A stretch of 53,834 nt of DNA from DATJHM01 sp035493895. Lineage in GTDB: Bacteria; Chloroflexota; Ktedonobacteria; Ktedonobacterales; Ktedonobacteraceae. The notes beneath the pieces were generated by a model. The model saw only the letters and a program-made list of their open reading frames with translations. It ran no database searches and was not told the DNA's origin. The first letter of the stretch is position 1, and each line of letters begins with the position of its first letter. The DNA is taken from NCBI GenBank assembly GCA_035493895.1, contig DATJHM010000257.1, positions 1-53,834 of the forward strand. Direction: 5' to 3'. Below are positions 15,914 through 25,073 of this stretch, one piece after another. The position numbers were made by a program, and so were the translations under genes.

Positions 15914-16969
15914 TTAACAGGTAACTAAAGATGCAGCATTCTGCTGGCTTGTCATATTTGTCGGCCTGAGATCAAAATGGCCGTAGTTTCCGGTTGAGAT
16001 ATACCCATACTGAATACCATTCGTGCAGCACGCCCTATACCAGTCATTGGTCTGCGTCGTGCTGATCCCTTTCGCCCCATGCAGCACACAGACGAAATGA
16101 TTCTGGTAGGTCTTATTCCGATAGATGTACGTGGGAAGTTTGCCAGTCGGGCCATAGTTCGGTGGGAAATTTGATTCAGAGCCGTTATAGGGCACCTCAC
16201 CAATGTTCATGAGATCAAAAAAGGGATTGCCCGTCTCCAGCGTAAACCACCATTGCGGGGGAGCACCACTGCCATTATTCAGCAATACCTTTGAGCCTGA
16301 ATAACGTCTATGGACATCAGTACAAATCTTTTTATACCAGACATAACGGCTATCTGTTCGGCGTGGAGGATCGTTCACCGACCCGGTATAGCAATTATCA
16401 AACATAATGCCATCCGCTCCATAACCGGGATGAGACCCGCTATTGGGTCGCATCCAGTTGTCTACATGGTCTTTCATGTACCCATACATCGTCGCGCAGG
16501 TGGCTCCACTCTCGACAGTTGACTGCTTTCGCAAGTTATAGTTTGTTACACCTCCACAATACGTATAGGGAAAATACCAGGTATAATAACTACCGTTTGA
16601 CAGGTTGTAATCAGCGCTATCATACACACGATGGTTCCAGTATCCACGCGACTCATTGACAATGGGCTTCGTCGCCTGACGTGAGATCACTGAACAGGTA
16701 CATCCAGTGTATGATCCGCTTCCACATGGACCTGACAACAGGTCGCCAGGATGATAGGGGGGATTAGTAGGCATGTTTGCGCTGCCACTGTCTACATATC
16801 CAAGCACAGCACAGCGGTTCGTGTGGGCCCGATCTACCAGTTTCTGAATAATAGGACTATGCGTAGGAGTATACCCATTATTAAGGACAATATACTCTAC
16901 TTCCGATAAATGCGTAATTGCGTCCACATCTGAGACAGACTGGCCGTAATAAAAAGCACAAATTGGCAT
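15914..16969 (-). CDS. Spherulin-4-like (spherulation-specific family 4) protein
   Basis: A 351-residue protein with the TIM-barrel-like layout of the spherulation-specific family 4 group, related to glycoside-hydrolase-like proteins. Family signs are YYGQSVSDVDAI, AVLGYVDSG, an acidic GADGIMFDNCYTG in the barrel core and VCVLHGAKG near the end. It has an unusual number of Cys residues, including CGSGSYTGCTC. I chose ATG at 16969 because GGAG lies about 9 bases upstream; the ATG at 16990 has no ribosome site. From this start no signal peptide is apparent, although relatives are often exported. The catalytic activity of the family is not established. Confidence 0.8.
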   Translation of the reverse strand: MPICAFYYGQSVSDVDAITHLSEVEYIVLNNGYTPTHSPIIQKLVDRAHTNRCAVLGYVDSGSANMPTNPPYHPGDLLSGPCGSGSYTGCTCSVISRQATKPIVNESRGYWNHRVYDSADYNLSNGSYYTWYFPYTYCGGVTNYNLRKQSTVESGATCATMYGYMKDHVDNWMRPNSGSHPGYGADGIMFDNCYTGSVNDPPRRTDSRYVWYKKICTDVHRRYSGSKVLLNNGSGAPPQWWFTLETGNPFFDLMNIGEVPYNGSESNFPPNYGPTGKLPTYIYRNKTYQNHFVCVLHGAKGISTTQTNDWYRACCTNGIQYGYISTGNYGHFDLRPTNMTSQQNAASLVTC

Positions 16970-17371
16970 GATGAACACTCCTCTCTTCATTTACTGCATA
17001 ATCACCATTTAAAGCCGCGTATGTACTTTTCCCTTTCCCTGAACATTGTCCTGACAGATCTTCTCCTTACGCTTCCAACTGTACATGTTTCTTTGTCATT
17101 GCTTACAGGAGCCTTCTGGTCTGGAGCCCTTCGTTCAAACAAGCCAGATGTAAAACTGCCTTTAATTTATTTATACACCTTCCTGCTATAGTTCTGGTTC
17201 TTGAGACTGGATATCACTTTCATTCCCAATAGACTTCTCAAACACTCCTTATGCCATTGTTCATGCTAGAAATACGGGAATTTTTTTGCAAATCTATACT
17301 AAAAGGGGGTTTTAGATGCTGTTATCTTTTCTACCTGTTTCAAAAGACGACATCAATCAAGGAGATTAAAG
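16970..17371. other. Divergent intergenic region, 402 bases
   Basis: The region lies between the leftward spherulin-like gene and the rightward propeller gene. A TATACT at 17295-17300 is a possible -10 for the propeller gene but lacks a matching -35. AAGGAG at 17359-17364 is the ribosome site of that gene. I see no gene or repeat here. Confidence 0.35.
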
Positions 17372-18550
17372 ATGTTTCGGCAATACTTTTCTCGGTTTTC
17401 TCTCGTCCTTTTCTGTCTCTGCCTCTTGTATGCTCCATCGCAATATGTTTCAGCCCATTCTCTCTTGTCTCGGCATTCCTACCGTCTCAACCCACAGGCC
17501 TCTCCACTTGCCGGACCAGGGGGCCCCATCGCGAACGCATCCATACAAGCGGCAAACAATATCTGGTATACCGGCAATGGCCTGGATTCCAGTAACTATC
17601 TTCTCGTACGACATTGGAATGGCAAGACACTTGAGAACCCTTTCCATGGCTCTCCCTACCGTCCGGCCGATGGTGGTCAGGCTATTCTCTCTCTCTCCCC
17701 AACCCAGACCTGGATCATTGCCAATGGCCTTACCGACCAGAATCCATTACGCCTTCTCCGCTTTAACGGCTCCAGTTGGACCACCTACCCTTCCCCCCCT
17801 GTGCATGGCGAAGAAGTCAATGCGATGGCTGCGGTCAATACCAATGATATCTGGGCCGTCGGCAGTAGCGGTCCTCTCACCAACACCTTCACAATGCACT
17901 GGAATGGCTCCAGATGGCAACGCATCACCAGCCCCAATGTACCCAACAGGTATAATTCGCTCTGGGGCGTCAGTGCGCGTGCAAGCAATGACGTCTGGGC
18001 CGTTGGTAGCAGCCAGAAGGTGGATGGGGGCGATACGCCGCTGATGATGCACTGGGACGGTAAGACCTGGACGATTACGCCCAACCCACCCATTGCAGAT
18101 TTACCCGCTCACGCGCTCAATGCCGTGACGATGCTATCGCAAAATGATGTCTGGACCGTCGGGCTGGGCGGATTAATTGAACATTGGAATGGCACACGCT
18201 GGCAAATTGTCTCTTCACCGATACCAAGACCCAGCCTTCTCTCCCTCAACGCGCTTTCCGCGCTTGCCGCCAATGATATCTGGGCCGTCGGGCAACTCAT
18301 CTCCTGTCCCTCTGGCAGCAATTGCGTAGCTCTGACCTACACCAGACATTGGAATGGACATACCTGGCAGGTAGTTCCCAGTCCTTCTCTCTCTACTCCT
18401 GGCGAGGCCACAAATAACGTACTACTCAATGTGCGTACATTCGCGGCCAACAATGCCTGGGCAATTGGAAAGACTGAAGATAGTATGTTTCTTGAACGCT
18501 GGAATGGCCGTGTCTGGCAAATTACCCTATCCCACAATGTGTATTTTTAG
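17372..18550 (+). CDS. Secreted seven-bladed propeller-like protein, copy 1
   Basis: A 392-residue protein with an N-terminal signal peptide (hydrophobic 8-28, cleavage near VSAHS) and seven repeats of about 45 residues. Each repeat has the form NDIWAVG, a variable strand, then HWNGxxWQ and PSP, for example NDIWAVGSSGPLTNTFTMHW. Seven such units suggest a beta-propeller related to Kelch or Asp-box proteins. No catalytic motif is visible, so binding or adhesion is the more likely role. AAGGAG precedes the ATG. It is followed by a close paralogue at 18702. Confidence 0.85.
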   Translation: MFRQYFSRFSLVLFCLCLLYAPSQYVSAHSLLSRHSYRLNPQASPLAGPGGPIANASIQAANNIWYTGNGLDSSNYLLVRHWNGKTLENPFHGSPYRPADGGQAILSLSPTQTWIIANGLTDQNPLRLLRFNGSSWTTYPSPPVHGEEVNAMAAVNTNDIWAVGSSGPLTNTFTMHWNGSRWQRITSPNVPNRYNSLWGVSARASNDVWAVGSSQKVDGGDTPLMMHWDGKTWTITPNPPIADLPAHALNAVTMLSQNDVWTVGLGGLIEHWNGTRWQIVSSPIPRPSLLSLNALSALAANDIWAVGQLISCPSGSNCVALTYTRHWNGHTWQVVPSPSLSTPGEATNNVLLNVRTFAANNAWAIGKTEDSMFLERWNGRVWQITLSHNVYF

Positions 18551-18701
18551 TACACATTGCCCTATATGCCGTTTACAACATTGATGCGTGAGGGAGGAGC
18601 ACATCACCTCCCTCCACAAGCCCACCCAACGACGTTGTCCCGCAACCTTTCATTTATCTATGCCTGCTTCAGCAAGGCAGCATCAATTGAGGAGGTCAAC
18701 A

Positions 18702-19886
18702 ATGTTCTGGCAACGCTTTTCGCAACTTTCTCTTGTCCTTTTCTGCTTCTTATGGGCTCCATTGTTCAGTCAAAACGTCTCAGCCCATCCTCTCTTGCCT
18801 CGGCATTCCGAGCATCACGCTACAAATACAAAAATCTCTCCACATACCGGGGATAGCAATCCCATCGCAGGCGCCTCTATACAGGCAGCGAACAATATCT
18901 GGTACACTGGCAGTGGCCTGGATTCCAGTAATTATCTTCTCATACGACGCTGGAATGGCACAACATTCGCAGATCCTCTCCACCGTACTCCCTACCAACC
19001 TAACGAAGGTGGTCAGGCCGTTCTCTCTCTCTCTCCAACCCAGACCTGGCTCATTGCCAATGGAATGACGGCACAAAATCCCCTCCAAATTCTCCGCTTC
19101 AATGGCTTCAGCTGGACCACCTACCCATCCCCACCTCTACATGGCGAAGCGGTCAATGCGATGGCTGCCATCAACGCCAACGACATCTGGGCCGTCGGCA
19201 GCAGCGGCCCTCTTACGAACACTTTCACGATGCACTGGAATGGCTCCAACTGGCAGCACATCACCAGCCCCAATGTCGCAAATAAATATAATTCGCTCTG
19301 GGGCATCAGTGCGCGTGCAACCAATGACGTCTGGGCTGTTGGCAGTCAACAAAACATAAATGGAGGTGATACGCCGCTGATGATGCATTGGGATGGTAAG
19401 ACCTGGACGATTACACCCAGCCCACCCATTGCAAGTTTACCCGCTCACGCGCTCAATGCTGTGACGATGCTGTCGCAAAATGATGTCTGGACCGTCGGGC
19501 TGGGCGGATTAATTGAACACTGGAATGGCACACGCTGGCAAATTGTCTCTTCACCGATACCAATTCCCAGCTTTCTCTCCCTCAACGCGCTTTCCACTCT
19601 TACCGCCAATGATATCTGGGCCGTCGGGCAAACCATCAACTGTCCCTCTGGCAGCAGTTGCCTATCTATGACCTACACCAGACATTGGAATGGGCATACC
19701 TGGCAGACCGTTCCCAGCCCTTCCCTTTCCGTTCCCGGTCTGGGCACGAGCAGCCTGTTACTCGATGTACATATGTTCGCGACCAATAATGTCTGGGCCA
19801 TTGGAACTGGGAATGATTACGTGTTTTTTGAACGCTGGAATGGACAGGTGTGGCAAATTACAACGTCGCACAATGTATATTTTTAG
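18702..19886 (+). CDS. Secreted seven-bladed propeller-like protein, copy 2
   Basis: A 394-residue paralogue of the preceding gene, with the same signal peptide layout (SLVLFCFLWAPLF, VSAHP), the same seven NDIWAVG/HWNG units and the same HNVYF C-terminus. The start is set at ATG 18702 from alignment with copy 1 and from GAGGAGGT 7 bases upstream; the longer reading frame from 18588 adds residues with no counterpart. Nucleotide identity is uneven: 18105-18225 and 19443-19563 differ at only about three positions, while the ends differ much more, suggesting gene conversion after duplication. Confidence 0.85.
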   Translation: MFWQRFSQLSLVLFCFLWAPLFSQNVSAHPLLPRHSEHHATNTKISPHTGDSNPIAGASIQAANNIWYTGSGLDSSNYLLIRRWNGTTFADPLHRTPYQPNEGGQAVLSLSPTQTWLIANGMTAQNPLQILRFNGFSWTTYPSPPLHGEAVNAMAAINANDIWAVGSSGPLTNTFTMHWNGSNWQHITSPNVANKYNSLWGISARATNDVWAVGSQQNINGGDTPLMMHWDGKTWTITPSPPIASLPAHALNAVTMLSQNDVWTVGLGGLIEHWNGTRWQIVSSPIPIPSFLSLNALSTLTANDIWAVGQTINCPSGSSCLSMTYTRHWNGHTWQTVPSPSLSVPGLGTSSLLLDVHMFATNNVWAIGTGNDYVFFERWNGQVWQITTSHNVYF

Positions 19887-19928
19887 CGCGGCAACAAACA
19901 CGACATAACCGCTCGTCTTCAGTACGAC

Positions 19929-19972
19929 CCGCCAGAAAGGGCGTGGACGAGTTTCTCACGCCTTTTTGGCGG
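19929..19972 (+). terminator. Hairpin after the propeller pair
   Basis: CCGCCAGAAAGGGCGTG (19929-19945) pairs with CACGCCTTTTTGGCGG (19957-19972) with one bulge and an 11-base loop. It is 43 bases after the stop of the second propeller gene and is a plausible intrinsic terminator, although the T run is inside the right arm. Confidence 0.6.
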
Positions 19973-20015
19973 AACAGCTCTTCCACGCTTCCAACTGAAC
20001 TTTTGCCAATAAAGA

Positions 20016-20024
20016 TGATACAAT
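20016..20024 (+). promoter_or_regulatory. Extended -10 promoter upstream of the P5C dehydrogenase gene
   Basis: TGATACAAT forms an extended -10 element (TGn plus TACAAT). No good -35 is present at 16-18 bases. Transcription would start near 20031, about 110 bases before the ATG at 20142. The same nonamer precedes aroKB on the minus strand at 48216-48224. Confidence 0.45.
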
Positions 20025-20141
20025 GGAAACAGTCGCGCTGATACAAATGCCGTCGTCCCATGTATCAACACCTTTTTTACACAGTGCTGTGTTCTTTACC
20101 ATGGCCTCACGCAAAGGAGTTTCTATCTAAAGGAGTGTTTT

Positions 20142-21719
20142 ATGGCAACCGTATTTGCACAGATTACCGAACGCGCAAAAACGCCGTTTATCAATGAAGC
20201 ACTGACGAATTTCAGTCAGGATGCCTCGAAACAGGCCCAGATAGAGGCCATCGCCCAGGTTAAAAGCGAGTTAGGACGCACCTACCCCCTGGTCATTGGC
20301 GGAAAACATATCTCCAACGCAAAGACATTTGCTTCCCTCAATCCCTCACAGCCGGATCAGGTGATTGGGCACTTCGCCAGCGCTACGGTTCAACAGGTCA
20401 ATGAGGCTATCCAGACTGCGGCCCAGGCGTTCGCGCAGTGGAAACAGGTACCTGCGGAAGAGCGGGCTGGCTATCTCTTTGCCGCCGCCGATCTGGTACG
20501 GCAGCGCCGCTTCTTGATCAATGCCTGGATGATCTATGAAACGGGCAAGAGCTGGGTTGAGGCCGATGCAGATACTGCCGAGGCCATCGATTTTCTCGAG
20601 TTCTATGCGCGTGAGGCCCTGCGTCTGGCGGAAAAACAGCCAGTTACGCAGATTGCCGGTGAAGAGAATTCGCTGGTCTATATTCCTCTGGGCGTCGGGG
20701 CCGTCATCCCGCCCTGGAACTTTCCCTGCGCGATTATGATCGGCATGACCAGTGCCTCTTTCGTCGCGGGCAATACGGTGATTCTGAAACCGGCCAGTAC
20801 CGCTCCGGCGATTGCCTGGCAATTTTTCCGTATTCTGGAAGAGATCGGGCTACCCCCAGGCGTGGTGAATTTCTTACCCGGCTCTGGCTCTGCGATTGGT
20901 GATGCCCTGATTGATCATCCCTTGCTCCGCTTTGTCGCGTTTACGGGCTCGCGTGACGTTGGCCTGCGCATCTACGAACGTGCCTCGAAGCACCAGCCCG
21001 GTCAACGCTGGCTCAAACGCTCCATTCTCGAAATGGGGGGCAAAGATGCGATTGTAGTTGACGAAACCGCCGATCTTGAGGCCGCGGCCAGCGCCATCGT
21101 CTCTTCGGCCTTCGGCTTCCAGGGTCAGAAATGTTCCGCAGGCTCACGCGCGATTATCGTGGAGCAGGTGTACGATCAGGTGCTCCAACGCGTCGTGGAA
21201 CTCACAAAACAGCTGACACTCGGCGATGTGACGCAGCCCGACACCTACATGGGTCCGGTGATCGACGAAAATGCGATGCACAAGATCGTAGAATATATCG
21301 AGATCGGCAAAAACGAGGGACGCCTGCTCGCGGGCGGCCAGCATCACGGGCCAGGCTACTTCATCGAGCCCACGATCTTTGCCGATGTCGCTCCACAGGC
21401 CCGCATCGCGCAGGAAGAGATCTTCGGTCCGGTTCTGGCGGTGATCAAGGCTCACGATTTTCCTGATGCGCTGGCGATTGCCAACAATACCGAGTATGGC
21501 CTGACCGGTTCTCTCTACTCACACGATGCCGCCCATATCGAGCAGGCTAAAGCAGCATTCCATGTGGGAAATCTGTACTTTAACCGTAAGTGCACTGGAG
21601 CGCTGGTCGGCGTCCATCCCTTTGGTGGCTTCAATATGTCAGGCACCGACTCGAAAGCCGGGGGGAGAGATTATCTGCTGCTCTTTACGCAAGCAAAAGC
21701 CATCTCGACCAAACAATGA
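20142..21719 (+). CDS. rocA: L-glutamate gamma-semialdehyde (delta-1-pyrroline-5-carboxylate) dehydrogenase
   Basis: A 525-residue aldehyde dehydrogenase of the P5C dehydrogenase group, which converts glutamate semialdehyde to glutamate with NAD in proline and arginine breakdown. The N-terminus has the family-specific GRTYPLVIGGK. Visible motifs are IPPWNFPCAI, the NAD-binding FTGSRDVG, the catalytic Glu297 in LEMGGKDA and Cys331 in GQKCSAGSR, and EEIFGPVLAV. The length matches stand-alone RocA/PruA, with no proline dehydrogenase domain. AAAGGAG precedes the ATG by 7 bases. No putA/prodh gene is in the window. The next gene, a metallo-hydrolase, follows after 68 bases and may be cotranscribed. 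Confidence 0.94.
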   Translation: MATVFAQITERAKTPFINEALTNFSQDASKQAQIEAIAQVKSELGRTYPLVIGGKHISNAKTFASLNPSQPDQVIGHFASATVQQVNEAIQTAAQAFAQWKQVPAEERAGYLFAAADLVRQRRFLINAWMIYETGKSWVEADADTAEAIDFLEFYAREALRLAEKQPVTQIAGEENSLVYIPLGVGAVIPPWNFPCAIMIGMTSASFVAGNTVILKPASTAPAIAWQFFRILEEIGLPPGVVNFLPGSGSAIGDALIDHPLLRFVAFTGSRDVGLRIYERASKHQPGQRWLKRSILEMGGKDAIVVDETADLEAAASAIVSSAFGFQGQKCSAGSRAIIVEQVYDQVLQRVVELTKQLTLGDVTQPDTYMGPVIDENAMHKIVEYIEIGKNEGRLLAGGQHHGPGYFIEPTIFADVAPQARIAQEEIFGPVLAVIKAHDFPDALAIANNTEYGLTGSLYSHDAAHIEQAKAAFHVGNLYFNRKCTGALVGVHPFGGFNMSGTDSKAGGRDYLLLFTQAKAISTKQ

Positions 21720-21787
21720 TTCCCACGAATGCTTTATACGCGATGGGAATCTGAATAGAGACAAAAACCAGGGAAGGGAGACATTCA

Positions 21788-22729
21788 TTGGAGACTGTCA
21801 CGCAACTACGTACTGGCTTATGGCAAATTTCCTTACCATTTCAAGGCGAACCCGGCATCATCGGCAGCTATCTTTTAGCGGATCAGGAACAACTGCTCCT
21901 GATCGACCCCGGCCCCACAACGACGTTGCCTGCGCTCCTGGACACGATTCATGAGACAGGCCACACGCCTGAAGCCATCACCCATATCTTGCTGACACAC
22001 ATTCATCTCGATCACGCCGGAGCCACAGGCAATCTTCTCCAGTACACCCCACAGGCGAAGGTCTACGTCCACCGTCTCGGCGCTCCCCACCTGCTCGACA
22101 CCACAAAAGTCGTTGCCAGTGCCACACGCATCTATGGCGAACGCATGCAAACCCTCTGGGGAGAGATCAGATCTGTCCCGGCCCATCGCCTCAGTGTTCT
22201 TGAACATGGCGATACGCTTCCTCTCTCTGATCGCTTCCTCGAAATTTACTACACCCCCGGCCACGCGATCCATCACATCAGCTTTTTCGATCCTCGCGCC
22301 CGCGATCTGTTCGCGGGCGATGTCGCGGGCGTGCGCCTGCAAGGCGTCGACTACGTGCGCCCCCCCACGCCACCTCCCGATCTGGACCTTGAAGCCTGGG
22401 TCGAGAGCATTCAGATCCTGCGCAAACTCCAACCATCCGCGCTCTATCTTGCACACTTCGGCCCCACCTATGAGGTCGAGCAACATCTGGAGCGTTTACT
22501 GACGAAGCTCTTCCAATGGGGCGATTTGATTCTTCAGGGATTGCGCGCCGGGAAAAACGAAAGCGAACTGCTCGAGCTCCTCATCTCCCAGACCCAGCCC
22601 GAACTGCTTTCTGTAGCGCACGATCCCCAGGCCTTACTACGTTACGAAATCGCTACCAACTATCGTATGACCGTCCAGGGTTATACGCGCTACTGGCAGA
22701 AAAAAAATCCTGAACGCCTGAAGCCATAA
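21788..22729 (+). CDS. Metallo-beta-lactamase-fold hydrolase
   Basis: A 313-residue MBL-fold protein, with the metal motif HIHLDH (71-76), an earlier IDPGPTT strand, TPGHAIHH, FAGDVAG and the C-terminal LAHFGP. This pattern fits glyoxalase II/lactonase-like hydrolases; the substrate cannot be told. A helical C-terminal extension of about 80 residues follows the core. The start is TTG at 21788, supported by GGGAG 7 bases upstream; there is no nearby ATG in frame. It lies between rocA and an M16 peptidase gene, all on the plus strand with short gaps. Confidence 0.88.
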   Translation: METVTQLRTGLWQISLPFQGEPGIIGSYLLADQEQLLLIDPGPTTTLPALLDTIHETGHTPEAITHILLTHIHLDHAGATGNLLQYTPQAKVYVHRLGAPHLLDTTKVVASATRIYGERMQTLWGEIRSVPAHRLSVLEHGDTLPLSDRFLEIYYTPGHAIHHISFFDPRARDLFAGDVAGVRLQGVDYVRPPTPPPDLDLEAWVESIQILRKLQPSALYLAHFGPTYEVEQHLERLLTKLFQWGDLILQGLRAGKNESELLELLISQTQPELLSVAHDPQALLRYEIATNYRMTVQGYTRYWQKKNPERLKP

Positions 22730-22754
22730 GCACCACGAAAAGAGGGACCTTACG

Positions 22755-24023
22755 ATGACAGCTTCCAGCCACGGCATGACCTTTCATACGCATTGCCTGA
22801 GCAATGGCCTGCAAATTGTAGCGCAACCCATGTCGGACTTTGAATCGGTCGCGATCGCCTTTTATGTGCGCACTGGTGCACGCGATGAGCTCGATCCTGC
22901 CATCGCAGGTGTCTCTCATTTTCTTGAGCATATGACCTTTAAAGGCACCCGCACGCTGGACTGGCAACAAATCACACAGGAGTTCAATAAAATCGGGGCC
23001 GAACTCAACGCGTTCACTTCGCTGGAAGCTACGGTCTACTATGCCCGCGTCCTCGGCGATAAACTCAGCCGGGCGCTGGAACTCTTGAGCGAGATGATGT
23101 ATCCCCGGCTCGCAGAAAGCGATTTTCTCACCGAGAAAGAAGTGATTATTAACGAGATTGCCCGCTCCGAAGATCAGCCCTACGGCATCACGTACCGTCG
23201 CATGCTGCACACGTACTTTGGCGACCACCCTCTGGGCAATTATGTTCTGGGCACGCGTGAAAGTATTCACAATATGCAGGTTGAGCAGATGCGCGCCTAC
23301 TGGCAACAACGCTACAGCGCAAACAATCTCATTCTGACGGTGGCGGGCAAGTTTGATTGGGAACACCTGCTCTCTCTGGCCGAGCACTACTGCGGCCACT
23401 GGCACAGCGGCGAAACGGGTCGCATTTGCACGCCCTATGAGCCCGCACAATCGCAGCAAAATATCATGGTTGATCCTCACCTCAAACAACAAATTATGTT
23501 CTTTACCATGCCCTCGGTCTCGCTCGACGATCCCGATTACTATGCCGCCGTGCTGGGAGCCAACATTCTCGGCGACCGCGAGGGCTCACGCCTGTACTGG
23601 CACATTCGCCAGCAAGGGCTCGCGGAATCTGTAGGAAGCCACATTCGCGGCATGGAAGGGGCTGGCGTTCTTTTGCTGGAGGCCAATACACTCCCCGAAC
23701 ATGCCAGCCGCGTACGCCAGATGCTGCTGGATGAACTGGAGCTTTTGCTGAACGATGGCGTGGAGGAAGATGAGCTGCGCCGCGCAAAAAATAAACGCAT
23801 ACGCGACCACGTGCTCAGTAGCGAGTCAACCTATAACCGTATGCGCGTGCTGGCCTCCGATTGGGTCATTGAGAATCGCCTGCTCACCCTGGATGAGAAG
23901 ATTGCGCGCATCGAACGGGTCACCAGCGCCGATATTACGCGCACGTTTCAGCGCTTTCCTTTGCGCGAGAAACAGGTCCTGACCGCTCTCGGTCCACTCT
24001 CGGCGGAGGCACTGCTGGACTAG
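22755..24023 (+). CDS. M16 family zinc peptidase (insulinase/processing peptidase type)
   Basis: A 422-residue inverzincin peptidase. The inverted zinc motif is HFLEH (55-59), with the third ligand Glu134 in INEIARSED. The later half carries the family's second, non-catalytic domain, with GDREGSRLYWHIRQQGLAESV. The length and single catalytic site match the bacterial homologues of mitochondrial processing peptidase beta. There is no signal peptide. The last four bases overlap the convergent DUF4388 gene. GAGGG precedes the ATG. Confidence 0.92.
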   Translation: MTASSHGMTFHTHCLSNGLQIVAQPMSDFESVAIAFYVRTGARDELDPAIAGVSHFLEHMTFKGTRTLDWQQITQEFNKIGAELNAFTSLEATVYYARVLGDKLSRALELLSEMMYPRLAESDFLTEKEVIINEIARSEDQPYGITYRRMLHTYFGDHPLGNYVLGTRESIHNMQVEQMRAYWQQRYSANNLILTVAGKFDWEHLLSLAEHYCGHWHSGETGRICTPYEPAQSQQNIMVDPHLKQQIMFFTMPSVSLDDPDYYAAVLGANILGDREGSRLYWHIRQQGLAESVGSHIRGMEGAGVLLLEANTLPEHASRVRQMLLDELELLLNDGVEEDELRRAKNKRIRDHVLSSESTYNRMRVLASDWVIENRLLTLDEKIARIERVTSADITRTFQRFPLREKQVLTALGPLSAEALLD

Positions 24024-24835
24024 CGACTCCCCGGCGAGAGCAACCGTTGATCCACGCGAAAGACACCGAGGTTCACCAGCAACGGGCCAATATCTTGCAA
24101 GGCCTGAATGATCAGCCTGTGTGCCTCCTGTTCGCCAATAATAGGCGCACAAAAATATTGGCATGTAGCGATCACTGCGGTAAATCCTTCCAGGAGCTCT
24201 TCACGCGAGAGACGATCCAGGTGCGAACGATCTATGATCTGGAGATAGCCGCTGGCTGCAATTTTCAAACTTGCAAAGGCGGGAAATGCGGCGGAACAAT
24301 CGTCCAGAATATCCTGCAAGACACTTACCGCCTCCCTGGGACCAACAAGATGGGCCACTGCCAATGAAACACGGCGTGTGGCCTCAACCAGTAATTGCCA
24401 TTCCCATGGCGCGATTAATTGTTTCGCATCAGGAGAGGCGGCGATAAGGTTGCCTTCTATGACCCGCGGCAGCTCTGTCTTAGGCGAAATCGTGACGATC
24501 CCATGCTGATACAACTGCCCCAGCACCTCTTCAAATAGCTGCTCATGCTCCTCATTCAACGTGACCTCGCGCGTCGTCACCCCACGCTCAAAACGCACAA
24601 AGCCCTTGCGCCACAACTGCAATTCGCGCAGGATCAGATTCGCTTCTCCACGATTGCCGACCACATGCACCAGTCTGCCCGCACGATAGTAGAGATGTAC
24701 AATCCCCAACCACTCGGTATTACGCAACGAAAGACGGCCAAACGCGCGCGCACGCTGGATATAGCGTACGATATGCACAAGCTCACCCAGCGGCCCCTGC
24801 CAGAAAGCCCCATAGGAAGGATTCATCTGGGACAT
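24020..24835 (-). CDS. DUF4388 (PATAN-like) domain protein
   Basis: A 271-residue cytoplasmic protein. Residues 10-85 fit the DUF4388/PATAN domain (ARAFGRLSLRNTE, HLYYRAGRLVHVVGNRGEANLIL), seen in regulators of gliding and surface signalling in other bacteria. The rest is helical with a repeat of two regions (ASLKIAASGYLQIIDRSHL; QALQDIGPLLVNLGV) and has no recognisable catalytic motif. The 3' end overlaps the M16 gene by 4 bases in convergent orientation. AGGA lies 8 bases before the ATG. Confidence 0.75.
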   Translation of the reverse strand: MSQMNPSYGAFWQGPLGELVHIVRYIQRARAFGRLSLRNTEWLGIVHLYYRAGRLVHVVGNRGEANLILRELQLWRKGFVRFERGVTTREVTLNEEHEQLFEEVLGQLYQHGIVTISPKTELPRVIEGNLIAASPDAKQLIAPWEWQLLVEATRRVSLAVAHLVGPREAVSVLQDILDDCSAAFPAFASLKIAASGYLQIIDRSHLDRLSREELLEGFTAVIATCQYFCAPIIGEQEAHRLIIQALQDIGPLLVNLGVFRVDQRLLSPGSR

Positions 24836-25073
24836 TGCTCGTTCCTACTTTCTCTCAAGGGCTGCAACTCCATAAAACCATGATACCGGCTAGCAAACGC
24901 TGCCGCTAGAGCTACATTCTTCTCTACATTTCCGTCTTCATAATACAGAGAACTCAAGCTGCGTGTCAAGCAAAATCAATGATTGTAAGCAAAACTCATT
25001 ATAGAATGAACTTTCTTATAAGGCTGCTTCCAACGCGCACTGTTTCTACCTAACTCAGACAAATATCCCTTCT

